A DNA stretch of 64,000 bases from Prorocentrum cordatum (GCA_963575745.1 CAUYUJ010018311.1:32501-96500); one strand, 5' to 3'; shown: positions 51,448 through 61,375, counted from the first letter of the stretch. Notes: generated from the sequence alone by a model not told the origin. Translations and numbers: made by a program.

Positions 51448-51864
51448 GGCTGCCCCAGGGACGCTGAGATGTAGCCCCTGGCCTTTCCTCTCACTAGAGC
51501 CGGGGAGGAGGGAGGAAGAGAAGCCAGCACACGAGGGCAAGGAGGGAGGCGGGAAAGGGGAAGGGCAGAGACCCCCAGGACCGAAGGCACAAGTTTTCAG
51601 AGCTGCCACCGGACAGGGCGACAAGGGAAACCCCAAGAGCCGAGGAACGGGGACGCGATCAGGACCCCCGACGGAACACCCAGGGCCTCCGAAGGCCCGA
51701 AAGGACCACCAGGACCTCCAACGGCCCGCCCCCACGACGACTCGAAGACTCCCGGCGGCCAATGGCAGCGGCCTCGGCGCCCCGATGCGCGCTCCAGGGC
51801 CTGCTTGCCGGCTCTCCCTCACACGGCGGCACGAGGGCACGCGGCAGCCCCCTGCGGCGGCAGC

Positions 51865-51872
51865 GGCGACCC

Positions 51873-51936
<64 letters not shown>

Positions 51937-51939
51937 GCA

Positions 51940-52003
<64 letters not shown>

Positions 52004-52173
52004 GGGGAGAGGGCACCCCAACTGGCCTCGGAGGGGCTGCCGCGGCCGGCATGCCTCCGAGGGCTGGGCTTCGCACTCTCCCAAGGAGCACGCTCCTGGG
52101 CCAGCTTGCCAGCTCTCCCCCACGCGGCGGCACGAGGCCACGCGGAGGCCACCAGCGGCAGCGGCGGCGACCC

Positions 52174-52206
<33 letters not shown>

Positions 52207-52216
52207 CGACGACGAC

Positions 52217-52248
<32 letters not shown>

Positions 52249-52255
52249 CTACGAC

Positions 52256-52289
<34 letters not shown>

Positions 52290-52300
52290 ACGCGGCGGCC
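51865..52300 (+). repeat. (GAC)n microsatellites inside retroelement 2
   Basis: Two blocks, 51877-52000 and 52168-52288, each followed on the right by related sequence: CCAGCTTGCCAGCTCTCCCC at about 52100 and CCTGCTTGCCGGCTCTCCCT at about 51801. The unit GGCACGAGG.CACGCGG..CCACC.GCGGCAGCGGCGACC precedes each GAC block, so block plus flank was tandemly duplicated. Confidence 0.85.
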
Positions 52301-52369
52301 GACGGCAGCGGGAGCGGCGGCAGCGGCACGACGACAGGGAGGGAAGAGCGAAGGCTGGGAAGGGACCGA

Positions 52370-52715
52370 GGAGGAGGAGGAGGAGGAGGAGGGGAGGGCG
52401 GCCTGGCCCCAGCAGACCCGACCCGCCCGGCCCGGCCCTGCGGAGCGGGAGGACGGGAGGGAGAGGGGACGAGGCGACCCCCCGGGGCCCGAAAAACGGC
52501 CTCCTGAGGCCGACGGCGCGGAGAGACAGAACCCCCCCACCACCCACCCCCTCCACCCCCTTTTTTCTACCTATGCTCTGTTTTGCAACTGATGCGCTGT
52601 CCGTCACACAATCCTCACAGGAAATGCACTGCCTGCTGGGCAGAAGGCTGGATGGGGGGAGGAGGAGGAATAGGAGGAGGAGGAGGAGGAGGAGGAGGAG
52701 GAGGAGGAGACGCAG
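52370..52715 (+). repeat. Short (GGA)n tracts in the retroelement 2 spacer
   Basis: GGAGGAGGAGG at 52368-52392 and 52660-52710, on the strand opposite the element ORFs. Confidence 0.8.
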
Positions 52716-52921
52716 GAAACATCAAAACTACCTGTGCGGACTTGAACAAAAGGGTTCTGACTCGGCTCCTCCACAGAGGCTGCACAGCATCTGCCTGCCG
52801 CTCCCCGGGCGCACGGGGGCCCTACCTAGAGTGTGGAAGAGGGAGGTGGGCGGAGGAGAAAACAGAACGCAAGGGGTAGAGGCTCCCCCGAGAAGTCTTA
52901 CCGCGAGGCTAGGCTGCCTGG

Positions 52922-54631
52922 TCAATCGGACGCCGGGGGCGGCGACCATGCTGCTGGCGGCAGGGGCGGCAGAGGCGGGAGCGCCTGCGGGCCGCCAATC
53001 CGCTGGGGGGCTGGCGGGGTGCCATTGTTCCAGGGCTCGGTCCAGGCCTCGAGCTTGGCCAAGATCGCCTCCTGGACGCCGTTCTTCTTGCTGGCAGACA
53101 CGTGCACGTGGCCTCCTTTGCGGAGCCAGACATGGGCTGCTCCCTTCTTGTGCCCGAACTGCAGGAGCACGCCCTTCGGCACGGGATCCCGCTTGGGGAC
53201 GTGGCACCACTTGCCAGTGGCCATGAGGGGGCCGCTCACCGGGTGAGTGTAGGCCCAGTACAGCACGATCCGGTCCGTCGGGAGGCTCCCGTCTGGGAGC
53301 CTCCGTACCCACCTGTCCACGTTGTGCTTGTCTGCCTCTGCAGCCGGCGGGCCCTGGACGCGCCCGAACTCCGGGAAGAGCGGGTCGCAGGCCCTTGGCT
53401 TCGGAGCGGCGGTTGCTGGCGGGGCGCCCCAGCCCTGGGCGTCACTCCCCCGACCCGCTGGGGGCAGAGCGTGCGAGGGGGGCGCCCCGTTACCGGCGGC
53501 AGGGCTGGCTGCTGGCCCGCAGGCCCCGCACAGGAGCCGCAACCCCGAAGGCCCTTTGGTTGCCACAAGAGCGTACACAAGCTGCCCACATCCCATGCAG
53601 GCAAGGGCCGCCGTGTCACCCGAACCCTGCCCGGGCTCAGCCCCGCCGACGCCACGGCCTGTCCAGGGGTCCGGCTCCAGCCCCGTGAACTTGGCCCGCT
53701 TGGCTGGGGGCTGCTGACCTGGCTCGGAGTGCCCTGCTGCTCCCGTGAACTGCTGCGCGGCGCCGGCGGCCAGAGAAGTGTTCGTTGCTTCCCAGGTGGT
53801 CCAGCAGTACTCGCAGTAGCCCGCCTTGACCGGACCGCCCACAACGCCGCACTCCACGCACTGCACAGGCAGGAGACCTTGCTCGGGCGCCCACCCTGCT
53901 CCGGAGGTTGGGAGCCCCACGGCCTCCTGCGTCCCAGGACCGGTCTGTGCCGCTAGGGCGCCGCGCGCGGACTGAGGCCCTCCGCCGCCGGTGGTGGCCT
54001 GCCCTTTGGCCTCCTGCTCCGGGGCCGCAGCCCCCTCGGGCAGAACAGCCGACTCCGGGGCCTCCGCGTGCTGCTGGGGCGCCTGCTCCTGGCCCAGGTC
54101 AGAGGGGCTCCCTGGGGGCGTCGCTGGCTCCGCTTCCCAGGCGTCCCAACACCCGCCGCAGAAGAACTTGTGCTGGAAGGGGCCCTGCCCCTCTTTGAGC
54201 TGGAAGGGAGACAGGGGGGCCCTGCCGCACCAGGCGCAGCACGACGGGAAAGAGCTCGAGTCCTGGCTCTGGCCGGCCCCAGGGCAAGCGCCCGCCTGGT
54301 CCCGGGCCTCCGGCGCTGGAGCGGCGCTCCGGGACTCCGCACCTCCCTGGCCTTCTGGGGGCGAGCCGCCCTGGCTGACCGTGAACGCGAGGGCGGGCTG
54401 CGACGGGGGGGGGCCCCCAGCGGCCGCCGCGGCTCGCCAGGACTCCTGCTGCTCGGGGTTCATGAGTTCCCACTGGCGCTTTACGGCCCGCCCGTACAAG
54501 GTCTTCGAGCAGCACGCGCCTGGGTGTTTGGACTCACTGGTCGCCGCTGCCCGGAGGGTTGCCTTCAGGGACGGCTTGTGGTCCATCCAGTACTTGAGAA
54601 CATCATCCTGCTTCAGCTGCTCCCCGGCCAT
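52922..54631 (-). CDS. Retroelement 2 ORF1: multi-zinc-finger protein
   Basis: ATG at 54629-54631; 569 codons. N-terminus VLKYWMDHKPSLKATLRAA, LYGRAVKRQWELMNPEQQES. Three Cys pairs of zinc-ribbon type: CCAWCG...FFCGGCWDAW (residues about 130-165), VQCVECGVVGGPVKAGYCEYCWTTW (about 258-282), LACMGCGQLV...LLCGACG (about 345-375), separated by Ala/Gly/Pro/Gln linkers. The C-terminal 150 residues are compact (DRIVLYWAYTHPVSGPLM, HVWLRKGGHVHVSASKKNG). Position 5' of ORF2 on the same strand fits a LINE ORF1 that binds RNA; a separate host gene is possible. CxxCW...W pairs are shared by two fingers, suggesting internal duplication. Confidence 0.65.
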   Translation of the reverse strand: MAGEQLKQDDVLKYWMDHKPSLKATLRAAATSESKHPGACCSKTLYGRAVKRQWELMNPEQQESWRAAAAAGGPPPSQPALAFTVSQGGSPPEGQGGAESRSAAPAPEARDQAGACPGAGQSQDSSSFPSCCAWCGRAPLSPFQLKEGQGPFQHKFFCGGCWDAWEAEPATPPGSPSDLGQEQAPQQHAEAPESAVLPEGAAAPEQEAKGQATTGGGGPQSARGALAAQTGPGTQEAVGLPTSGAGWAPEQGLLPVQCVECGVVGGPVKAGYCEYCWTTWEATNTSLAAGAAQQFTGAAGHSEPGQQPPAKRAKFTGLEPDPWTGRGVGGAEPGQGSGDTAALACMGCGQLVYALVATKGPSGLRLLCGACGPAASPAAGNGAPPSHALPPAGRGSDAQGWGAPPATAAPKPRACDPLFPEFGRVQGPPAAEADKHNVDRWVRRLPDGSLPTDRIVLYWAYTHPVSGPLMATGKWCHVPKRDPVPKGVLLQFGHKKGAAHVWLRKGGHVHVSASKKNGVQEAILAKLEAWTEPWNNGTPPAPQRIGGPQALPPLPPLPPAAWSPPPASD

Positions 54632-55071
54632 GGCGATCTAATCCGAAGCGGACCACGCTGGCTTCTGGGCGTCCGGAGGGGATGCGGGAGACTGTAGAGA
54701 GAGCGGCTGCGGAGAGGGAGGGGGGGGAGCAGCGCACCGGCATCAGCAGGGGAGGAGGGGAGGGAGAATGGAGGGGACTGAGCCAGCGCGCCGTCGAGAT
54801 TGCCCCTTCACCCCTCCCGCGGCTCAGCGCGACCCATGGGACGAGGGCCTGTGGCCCGTTGAGAGCAGAGGGATGGGGGCAAGGGACGATGCGCTGAGTC
54901 GACCCTGGGCCCTGACGTCCTCGCCCTGGCCCGACCTCTCGAGGCCGCCCGATCCACCTCGAGGCACGCTTCTTCGAATAGCAAATCCTGCCGAGGGAGC
55001 ATCGGCCCCAGCTTCTGACACCAAAGGAGCCCAAGCACTCAGCCTCGCTCGCCCCATTTGTCGGCTTGGCA

Positions 55072-55525
55072 TCACGATCGCCCCATTTGTCGGCTTGGCA
55101 TCTTCCTGCCCATCCTCTGGAGTCTAATGGTTCCTGTTGCTGCGTTTCTTATCTTCACCTATCGTTGTTTTCTATTCGTATCCCTTGCGGTACAGTAGAG
55201 CATATTATTAAGTCATTTCTCCCCCCAAGTCGGCCCAGCGATTCTGAACAAATTTGCTGGAGCTGGCCCAGTCTCTTAAGCACGTTCGCCCCTGCAGCGC
55301 TAACCAACAACAGCTGGCCCAGGTTAATTTAGATAAATGTCCGGGAAGCTGGCCCGGGTTTCTTAAGTCATGATGTTCATAATCGGCTTTTCGGCTGTTA
55401 GTGAAGAGGCCCTTTCGGCAGTGCCCATCACCCGGGTGCAGCGAGCATGGGGTTCGGGCGCGGCGCGGGCGCAGCGCAGCATATAGGGACGTGGTAGTCG
55501 CGGCTACGTGCGAGGAAGAGGGAGG
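55072..55525 (+). repeat. 454-bp direct repeat, right copy
   Basis: Matches 46425-46878 (see there). It is preceded at 55048-55071 by an extra copy of the first 24-26 bases of the repeat, so the junction with the element carries a small tandem duplication. Confidence 0.9.
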
Positions 55526-55850
55526 GAGGGCGGGAGGGAGGGAGGGAGGACTGAGCAGGGAGGAGGGAGAGGCAGGGATAAGGGAGGAGGTAGGAGAAGG
55601 GCGAAGGGAAAGAGCAGCTTGCGACCCGCTGTGGCCTCTTGCGAGCGAAGATCCGCCCGTTGGGATCTATCGCAGGGCCCTGGAGTACAGAGACTGCCCT
55701 GCAGCCGCAGGCAACTTGCAACCAGGGATAACGCGTTGGACTGCGAAGAGCCTGGCACCGATAGCGCCGTGGACAGCGAAGAGTCTGTCACCCGTAACGC
55801 CATGGATGGCGAGAAGGCCTGCCACGAGTAACGCCTTTGGCGGTGAGAGG

Positions 55851-55977
55851 CTTGTCAGGAATATACAAAAATTGTCAAAACCTAGTCTGGGGACCATTTT
55901 TCGAGCATTGTTGGGTCGTTCTGAATATTGGTTCGACTATTTCTTATGTTCCTTCCAAAACCTGCCTGTAGGAGGAC
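55851..55977 (+). mobile_element. Introner-like element, copy 3
   Basis: CCTAGTCTGGGGACCATTTT and CAAAACCTGCCTGTAGGAGG match copies at 11642 and 24001. The right end CTGTAGGAGGAC is intact; the left end TTGTCAGGAATA has decayed. Confidence 0.65.
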
Positions 55978-56192
55978 ATGCCCGGCCTAACACCAGCAAC
56001 GCCTTCGACGGCGAAGGACTCGTCGACAGCATCAGGCTGGAATGCCCAAGGCCTGGCCCCAGTGAGCCCTTGAGCGACCAAGGGGCGAGGCCCGTCGCCG
56101 GCAGCACCCTGCAGCGTCTCGGCGACTACTGCGGGGCTGCCAGCGGGAAGGCGTTGTAGAGCGGCCCGTGGGATTTCGAGGTTAATTCCGAG

Positions 56193-56312
56193 TTTGGGAA
56201 ACAATCAAGCGCTGATCACGCGTAAGATTTTAGTTTGAACCCTCCCCTTCCCTCCGAATGTAATGTTGGCTTCGGACCTTCCGAGTTTGAGTGTCCGAGC
56301 GGTGATGCGTAC
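56193..56312 (+). repeat. Dispersed repeat (CCGAATGTAATGTTGGCTTCG)
   Basis: GGAAACAATCAAG, GAACCCTCCCCTTCCCTCCG and TGTCCGAGCGGTGATGCGTA correspond in order to the minus strand of 61376-61515. It immediately precedes MITE-like copy 2. Confidence 0.65.
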
Positions 56313-56492
56313 TCCGAATTTCTTAATAAGCGTCGGGGGGGCGTCACCCCCGCCGACAGCCCCACATCGACCCCCGTCGCGGGCAGCCACCGCGCGCCGA
56401 AGGCGCGCCGACCCCCGGCGCTGCGCGACGACGAGGCGATGTTGACCCCCGTCGGGGGGGGGCCCCCCACGCTCATTAAGAGACCCCGAGTA
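56310..56492. mobile_element. MITE-like element with CTTAATAAGCGT inverted termini, copy 2
   Basis: Left ACTCCGAATTTCTTAATAAG / GCGTCGGGGGG; right CCCCCCACGCTCATTAAGAG / ACCCCGAGTA, inverted over about 30 bp. The interior matches 7022-7207. No ORF, so presumably non-autonomous. Confidence 0.75.
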
Positions 56493-57104
56493 TTCAGGAG
56501 AGCAGGTTGCGACCCTTTGTGGCCTCTCGCGGGCGACCATCCGCTCGCGAGGCTTTTTTTCGGAGGTTGCCCTTGAGCCGCAGGCAGCAGGCAACAGGAC
56601 GAGGGGGAGGGGCTGCGACAAGATCTGTGTTCGGCAGCGTCGATAGCTTTTGTCGGGCAAACTCCCCTAGCCTAGTGGCCAGCATGTCTCCCACCCTGGG
56701 CCCTTCACCCCTGAGTGCCCCAAAGGGGTGAGTGGTAGAACCTGCTTCGTAGTTACTTTCGACCGTTTGAATTTGTTCAGCCCTCTCGTTCCTAGAATGG
56801 TTGGGTGATAAGAGGGCCACTGAAAAGGAGGGACTAGATAATTGACGAGGAGGGGGAATATGCTCAGTCATTCCCCATCCCCCTTTCTTATCAGTCCCTG
56901 TGCTCTCACCATTATTTTCTCCCCCCTATCTCTCTCTTCCTCACCTCCCCTTCCCTTTCCTTGTCCCACTTCCTTCATCCTTCCCTCTCTTCCGCTACCC
57001 ATCCATTTCCCCTTCGTCTTTCCGCCACCTCGGGGGGGGCCCGTGAGAAGGCCAATAATAATAACAGACGAATGGTCGATGACCTGTATGGCAGCCGGCT
57101 CGTG

Positions 57105-57200
57105 TCACGACGTCGGCGGAAGCGTCGACGACGAGTGCGACTTCGAAGGCGACGGCGACGACGGCACCGACGGCGACGACGACGGCGACGGCGGCACGGC
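57105..57200 (+). repeat. Degenerate (GAC/GGC)n tract
   Basis: GACGACGGCGACGGCGGC-type trinucleotides. Confidence 0.75.
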
Positions 57201-57344
57201 GACATCCAAGAGCTCTCAAGATGTGAGCGCGTCAGAGTGAGAGGGCCGAACGTCATTCGCTGTCCCTGGGCGCGTGGCTGAAGCGAGGTTCCACGGTGCG
57301 GATTCTTGTTGAGTTGTTTGTTGTTGTTTGTTGTTTGTTTCGTC

Positions 57345-57505
57345 GTCCCTCCCGCGACCCATCCGCGATACACCCTGCGACCCACCCGCGACCCACCCCG
57401 CCACCCACCCCGTGACCCGCCCGCGACCCACCCGCGACCCACCCGCGACCAGGCCCATGACCCACCCGCGACCCACCCGCGAACCACCCGGGACCCACCC
57501 ACATT
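57345..57505 (+). repeat. Minisatellite CCCGCGACCCA
   Basis: About 14 units of 10-11 bp (ACCCGCGACCC, ACCCCGTGACCC). Frames with PATHPRPT are repeat translations. Confidence 0.85.
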
Positions 57506-57660
57506 GCTCTAACGAAAAAATCGGCGTTTGCGGCGGGCTTATTCAGAGCCTCGCAGACTGCCGACGTCCCCGCCGCCCCCATCACTCGTCTCCGCAACTG
57601 CGGGGTGCTACGTATATTATTCCTGCCTGGCTCTAGGACATGTCGGCAGACTTCTCAGTC

Positions 57661-57772
57661 CGTGCCTCGATGGCTACGGAACGCGCAGAAACATATGCAC
57701 ACACAAATGTAAACACCAGATCCTGCGACCATCGATTGGCAATCACGCGCTGCATGATTTGGCAACGATCCA
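57661..57772 (+). repeat. Dispersed 110-bp repeat, copy 1
   Basis: TGCCTCGATGGCTACGGAAC, CAGATCCTGCGACCATCGAT and GCATGATTTGGCAACGA align with 62568-62675. Confidence 0.7.
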
Positions 57773-58044
57773 AATCTCAAGTGTGATAGAAAGCTCATGC
57801 CATTCCCGCCCACTCGCGTGGCCTAAAGTTAATGCCAAAGCCAATGCTTAGAATTCGGGTTTCGGAACAGGTCCCGCTTCACACCGACAGCGAGCCTCAG
57901 ACGCAGCGGCTGGACTCGATGCGCGTGCCTCTGGATGAGACGCAAACGAAATAATGTGTTCAGACCGCTCGAAAACAATGTTTTCCCCAAACAGTACTTG
58001 CACTTTGAGGTTCTTACTTGTCTTCAAAGGAACTGTGCCTGCGG

Positions 58045-58320
58045 CCGCTCTGACCACCATGTGGCCGCCGTCGCCGCCTCGTCGCCGCCCGTCGCCTGGG
58101 TCTTCGCGCTGCTCTGGCCGCCATATTGCCGCCGTCGCCACCCCGTCGCCGCCCTTCGCCTGGGCGGGCCGCTCTGGCCGCCATGTGGCCGCCGTCGCCG
58201 CCCGCCGCCTCGCCGCCGCGCGCTTTGTTTTGCTTCGCATTGCTTTGCGCTGCTTTGCGTTACTGCTCTTTGCTTCGCGCCATTGCTTTGCATAGCTTTG
58301 CCACCTAGATTGCGCAGCAT
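58045..58320 (+). repeat. TGGCCGCCGTCGCCGCC minisatellite and TTGCTTTGCG tract
   Basis: Three CTCTGGCCGCCATGTGGCCG-type units (about 58060-58210), then GCTTTGCGCTGCTTTGCG-like pentamers to 58320. Confidence 0.75.
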
Positions 58321-58324
58321 TGAC

Positions 58325-58798
58325 TGCACAACCTGAACTGCACCGCATATGTTGCAGCATATCGCTGTTGGGGTCCACGCACCACGCTGGCTAACATATA
58401 TAAGAGATCGGGCTGGTGCAGGCTGGTGAAGTTGAGGCTGGCTCGCACTGTGCAGTGGCGATTCTGGCGGCGCTTATCGCGCACCGCACGCCGCCATGCT
58501 TGTGGCCTCGCTTCCAGTGCTTCTGGGCTTGGATCTTCAGGAATGGGTCAGCCTTGGCACATGTTTTACCATGCTCAATTCTTCGATGGGCCTCAGAGAA
58601 AGCCACAGTGAACACGGAAGGCGCATGGCAGCTATCTTCGGGAACGTGCAGGTTGTTGTTCAACGGCTTCAGGTACATCGCGCATGACTCAGAACTCGCA
58701 ATCCAGGAAACGAAGCCGGGTGCCGTGCGTCACCATTCGTATTTCAACGTAGTTCCTCCAACCATTCAGAAACCGGCGAGCAGCTATTAGAGGAAGTT
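58325..58798 (+). other. No gene recognised
   Basis: Unique-looking sequence with TATATAAGAG at 58397. Short + frames such as LASLPVLLGLDLQEWVSLG are not convincing. No promoter is claimed, since dinoflagellate core promoters often lack a canonical TATA box. Confidence 0.35.
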
Positions 58799-58799
58799 C

Positions 58800-59052
58800 G
58801 GATTAGGGTGTTCAGGTGCCAGGGTTACGGGCAGGGTTTCAGGGTTAGGGTGCTCCGGGTTAGAATGCAAGGGTTAGTGTGTTAGGGTTACATAGGGTTA
58901 GGGTTTCAGCATCAGGGTCTGGGTGTCAGGGTTGGTGTGTTGAAGTTCGGGTGTTAGAGTGTTAGGGTTAGCGTTGAGATGTTCGGGTTTGGGTGTTAGG
59001 GCTAAATTACTTATGATGATAGTGTTAGGGGTGGGGTGATAGAATAGGGTTG
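58800..59052 (+). repeat. Degenerate telomere-like (GGGTTA) tract 1
   Basis: GGGTTAGGGT, GTGTTAGGGTTA and GGGTTTCAGGGTTAGGG motifs with frequent substitutions, always G-rich on +. Interstitial or subtelomeric. Confidence 0.7.
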
Positions 59053-59059
59053 GTGCGTT

Positions 59060-59480
59060 CTGGATTCGGGTCAGCAGCAGCGCTTGCACTGGCGGTGGTG
59101 GTTAACTACGGCGGCGCTGGCGCTGGGCGTCGTCTGGCGACCATGGCGCTGGCGAGCTTGGCGGGCTGTCGGGCGCTGCTGCGGTGTGCGCGTGGCAGCG
59201 TGACCGCCGGAGTGCTGGTGGTGGCGGCCGCATGGTCGCAGCAGCAGCGGCAGGAGGCCCCAGGGCGAGCGCGGGCAGCCGCGGGCGCAGGCCAATCCCC
59301 AACTGGCCCGCCGTTCCCCTTTCCACTGCGGCTGGCCCGCGCAATCCCCCCTCTCCATTTTCCCCAGCTCCTGCGGCGCGCGCGGGCCAGCCCCCCTTGC
59401 GGCCCCGCGCAGAGCAGCTCTGCAGGGGGGAAATTGGGCAGCACCCCCCACGCCCGCGGGCTCCCCGCCCCTGCAGGCCC
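59060..59480 (+). repeat. GC-rich duplicated block, copy 1
   Basis: GGCGGGCTGTCGGGCGCTGC, GGCCCCAGGGCGAGCGCGGG, CCAACTGGCCCGCCGTTCCC and CGCGCAGAGCAGCTCTGC, almost identical to 60840-61145; the first part also matches 60305-60410. Confidence 0.8.
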
Positions 59481-59550
59481 TGCCCGCGCGGAAACCTCTG
59501 GGAGCCGAGCCGCGGGCCTCCAAAGGATTGGTCGAGCACCCCACCCATTA

Positions 59551-59727
59551 CAGTGGAGACCCAGGCCAAGAAACACCCTGCTTGCCTCCAGGCTGCCCTG
59601 GGTTTCTTGGGTTTCGATGGTTTTGCCACGGAAAGCGTGACGTTCCCACACCAAAAACGAGTGGACGTCCTGGGGTCTCAGGGTTGGGTTTCTTGTGGGA
59701 AGGTTTCTTGTGGACTGGCCTCCACTG
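59551..59727 (+). mobile_element. CAGTGGAG-type MITE with TA duplication, best copy
   Basis: 177 bp bounded by TA on both sides (59549-59550 and 59728-59729). The left end CAGTGGAGACCCAGGCCAAG and right end GGACTGGCCTCCACTG are inverted repeats. TA target duplication and CAGTGGAG termini resemble Tc1/mariner-superfamily (pogo-like) non-autonomous elements. No transposase in the window. Confidence 0.75.
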
Positions 59728-60289
59728 TAGGCCGCTTGGGCGTGCCCTCCCGAGAGCTGATTGCCCCATTGGCCCCGCGCCTCGCACCCCCCCGCGGCGC
59801 CAGCCTGGAGCAGCGGCGCGGGCCTGGACTCGCGCGCTGGCCCCACCTTGGCCTGGTCGCCGGTGCTGGCATTTCGGGGCTGGGAGGCTCCGCGCCGCGG
59901 CCCCGGCGTGGCCTAGCGGCGCGGCCCCGGACCCGCGTGCTGGGCGCCCCTGGCTCGAACTTGGGCGGGGCCCGCTTGGCGCGCCAGGCCTCGCTCGCGC
60001 GGCAGCTCTCGGGCAGGAGCGCCCGCGCTGGCATTTTGTGAGCCCCGGCGGCCCGCCGCGGCGGCGCGCGGCCCACTCGTGGCACGTTCTTGGGCCCGCG
60101 CCCTTGCCTGGGCCGCGACGGTGCCCACGTGGCGCGCCAAGCCCACACAGCCTCCCGCGGCGCCACTCCGTCCGCAGTGGCACCTGCATCGGTGGCGGGG
60201 CTGGTTTTGTTTTCCTGGTGGTGGGGCGCGCGCAGGCAGCGGCCGTGTGCAGCGGCTGTCGCTGCAGCGTTGCTGGCGCTGGTGGGGGT

Positions 60290-60460
60290 GGCGGCGGATG
60301 CTACTACGTCGGCGCTGGCGCCGGGGCGACGTCTGGCGGCCACGGCGGTGACTAGTGTGGCGGGCTGTCGGACTTTGCTGCGGTGTGCGCGTGGCAGCGC
60401 AAGGCGGTGGTGGCGGCCGCCAGTCGTGGTAGCGGTGGTGTCAGTCATGGCTGCGGGCCC
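60290..60460 (+). repeat. GC-rich duplicated block, partial copy 2
   Basis: GCGCTGGCGCCGGGGCGACG, GGCGGGCTGTCGGACTTTGC and GGTGTGCGCGTGGCAGCG match 59110-59205; the downstream half differs. Confidence 0.7.
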
Positions 60461-60837
60461 CAGGGTGAGCGCGGGCAGCCACTGGCGCGGGCCGGTCCCT
60501 CGTTGGCCCGATTCGTTTCTTTCCAACAGGGCATCCGCCTGTATCCCCTGACTGGACAGCGGGGGGCGCGACGGCGGCGGCGGGGGGCGGCGGCGACGGC
60601 GGCCGTGGGCAACGATGGCGCGGGCATGGCGAAAGCGAGGGGGGGCGAAGATGGCGGGCGGGGGGAGGTTGGTGGTGCAGTGTGTGACGACGGCGGGGGT
60701 GGCGCACCAGGGAGCGAGAGCGAGTAGGAGAGAAAGACCCCTTTGAATGTTCAGTCGCGTTGCGGCACACTGAGGTTTTGAGAGCAACATTGCAAATGTA
60801 ATTATGTCTGCAGGGATAGCACTTACCTCGTCTGCAC

Positions 60838-61150
60838 CGGCGGGTGTGGCGGACTGTCGGGCGCTGCTGCGGCGTGCGCGTGGAAGAGCGAGGTGGCGGC
60901 GGCAGTGGCTGTCGGAGTTCTGGCAGTGGCGGCTGCGGGCCCCAGGGCGAGCGCGGGCAGCCGCGGGCGCAGGCCAATCCCCAACTGGCCCGCCGTTCCC
61001 CTTTCCACTGCGGCTGGCCCGCGCAATCCCCCCTCTCCATTTTCCCCAGTGCCTGCGGCGCGCGCGGGCCAGCCCCCCTTGCGGCCCCGCGCAGAGCAGC
61101 TCTGCGGGGGGGGAATTGGGCAGCCCCCCCCACGCCCGCGGACTCCCCAT
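60838..61150 (+). repeat. GC-rich duplicated block, copy 3
   Basis: GGCCCCAGGGCGAGCGCGGG through CGCGCAGAGCAGCTCTGC matches copy 1 almost base for base over about 220 bp. CGGGCCAGCCCC sub-repeats continue to 61285. Confidence 0.8.
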
Positions 61151-61375
61151 CCCTTCCAATCCCCACCTGGCCCGCCGCTCCCCTTTCCAATGTGGCATGC
61201 GCGGGCCAGCCCCTGACTGGCCCGCGTAACTCCCCCTCTCCTTGTTCCTTTGCTCCTGCGGCGTGCGCGGGCCAGCCCCTGAGGCTCCTTTTCAAGCATC
61301 GCGCAAAAAGGTTGGACGCCCCTAGGCATGTGCGACGGTAGAGGGAAAAAACTAAGCAAAACTTTCCCCTCCCCC

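Larger units (their letters stand above)
46879..55071 (-). mobile_element. LINE-like retroelement 2, nearly intact, between long direct repeats
   Basis: Minus-strand order: 5' leader (55071-54632), zinc-finger ORF1 (54631-52922), a 1.5-kb spacer with (GAC)n, a small ORF (51447-51106), the EEP-RT ORF2 (to 47490), and a 3' region to 46879. It fits exactly between the two 454-bp repeats. At the 5' end, 26 bases of the repeat start (TCGCCCCATTTGTCGGCTTG...) occur once more. Long intact ORFs and near-identical flanks indicate recent movement. LTR-like ends, an exceptionally long target duplication or a segmental duplication are the alternatives. Confidence 0.75.

Noticed and set aside
51106-52224. 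372-residue minus ORF with poly-Ser, poly-Arg and poly-Val
   Set aside because: The N-terminal two thirds are translated (GAC)n repeat; only the last 113 codons from ATG 51447 were kept.
47384-54697. Plus-strand ORFs across retroelement 2, up to 473 residues
   Set aside because: Antisense shadows or GAC-repeat translations; the minus strand carries the endonuclease, RT and zinc-finger motifs.
56975-57597. Minus-strand Gly/Trp/Arg-rich ORFs (GRGWVAGGS repeats)
   Set aside because: Translation of the CCCGCGACCCA minisatellite.
58390-58410. TATATAAG as a promoter
   Set aside because: No gene follows it, and dinoflagellate promoters commonly lack a canonical TATA box.
59102-61198. Long Ala/Arg/Gly/Pro ORFs on both strands, up to 506 residues
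   Set aside because: Very GC-rich duplicated DNA lacks stops by composition; frames are not conserved among the block copies and run through a MITE.
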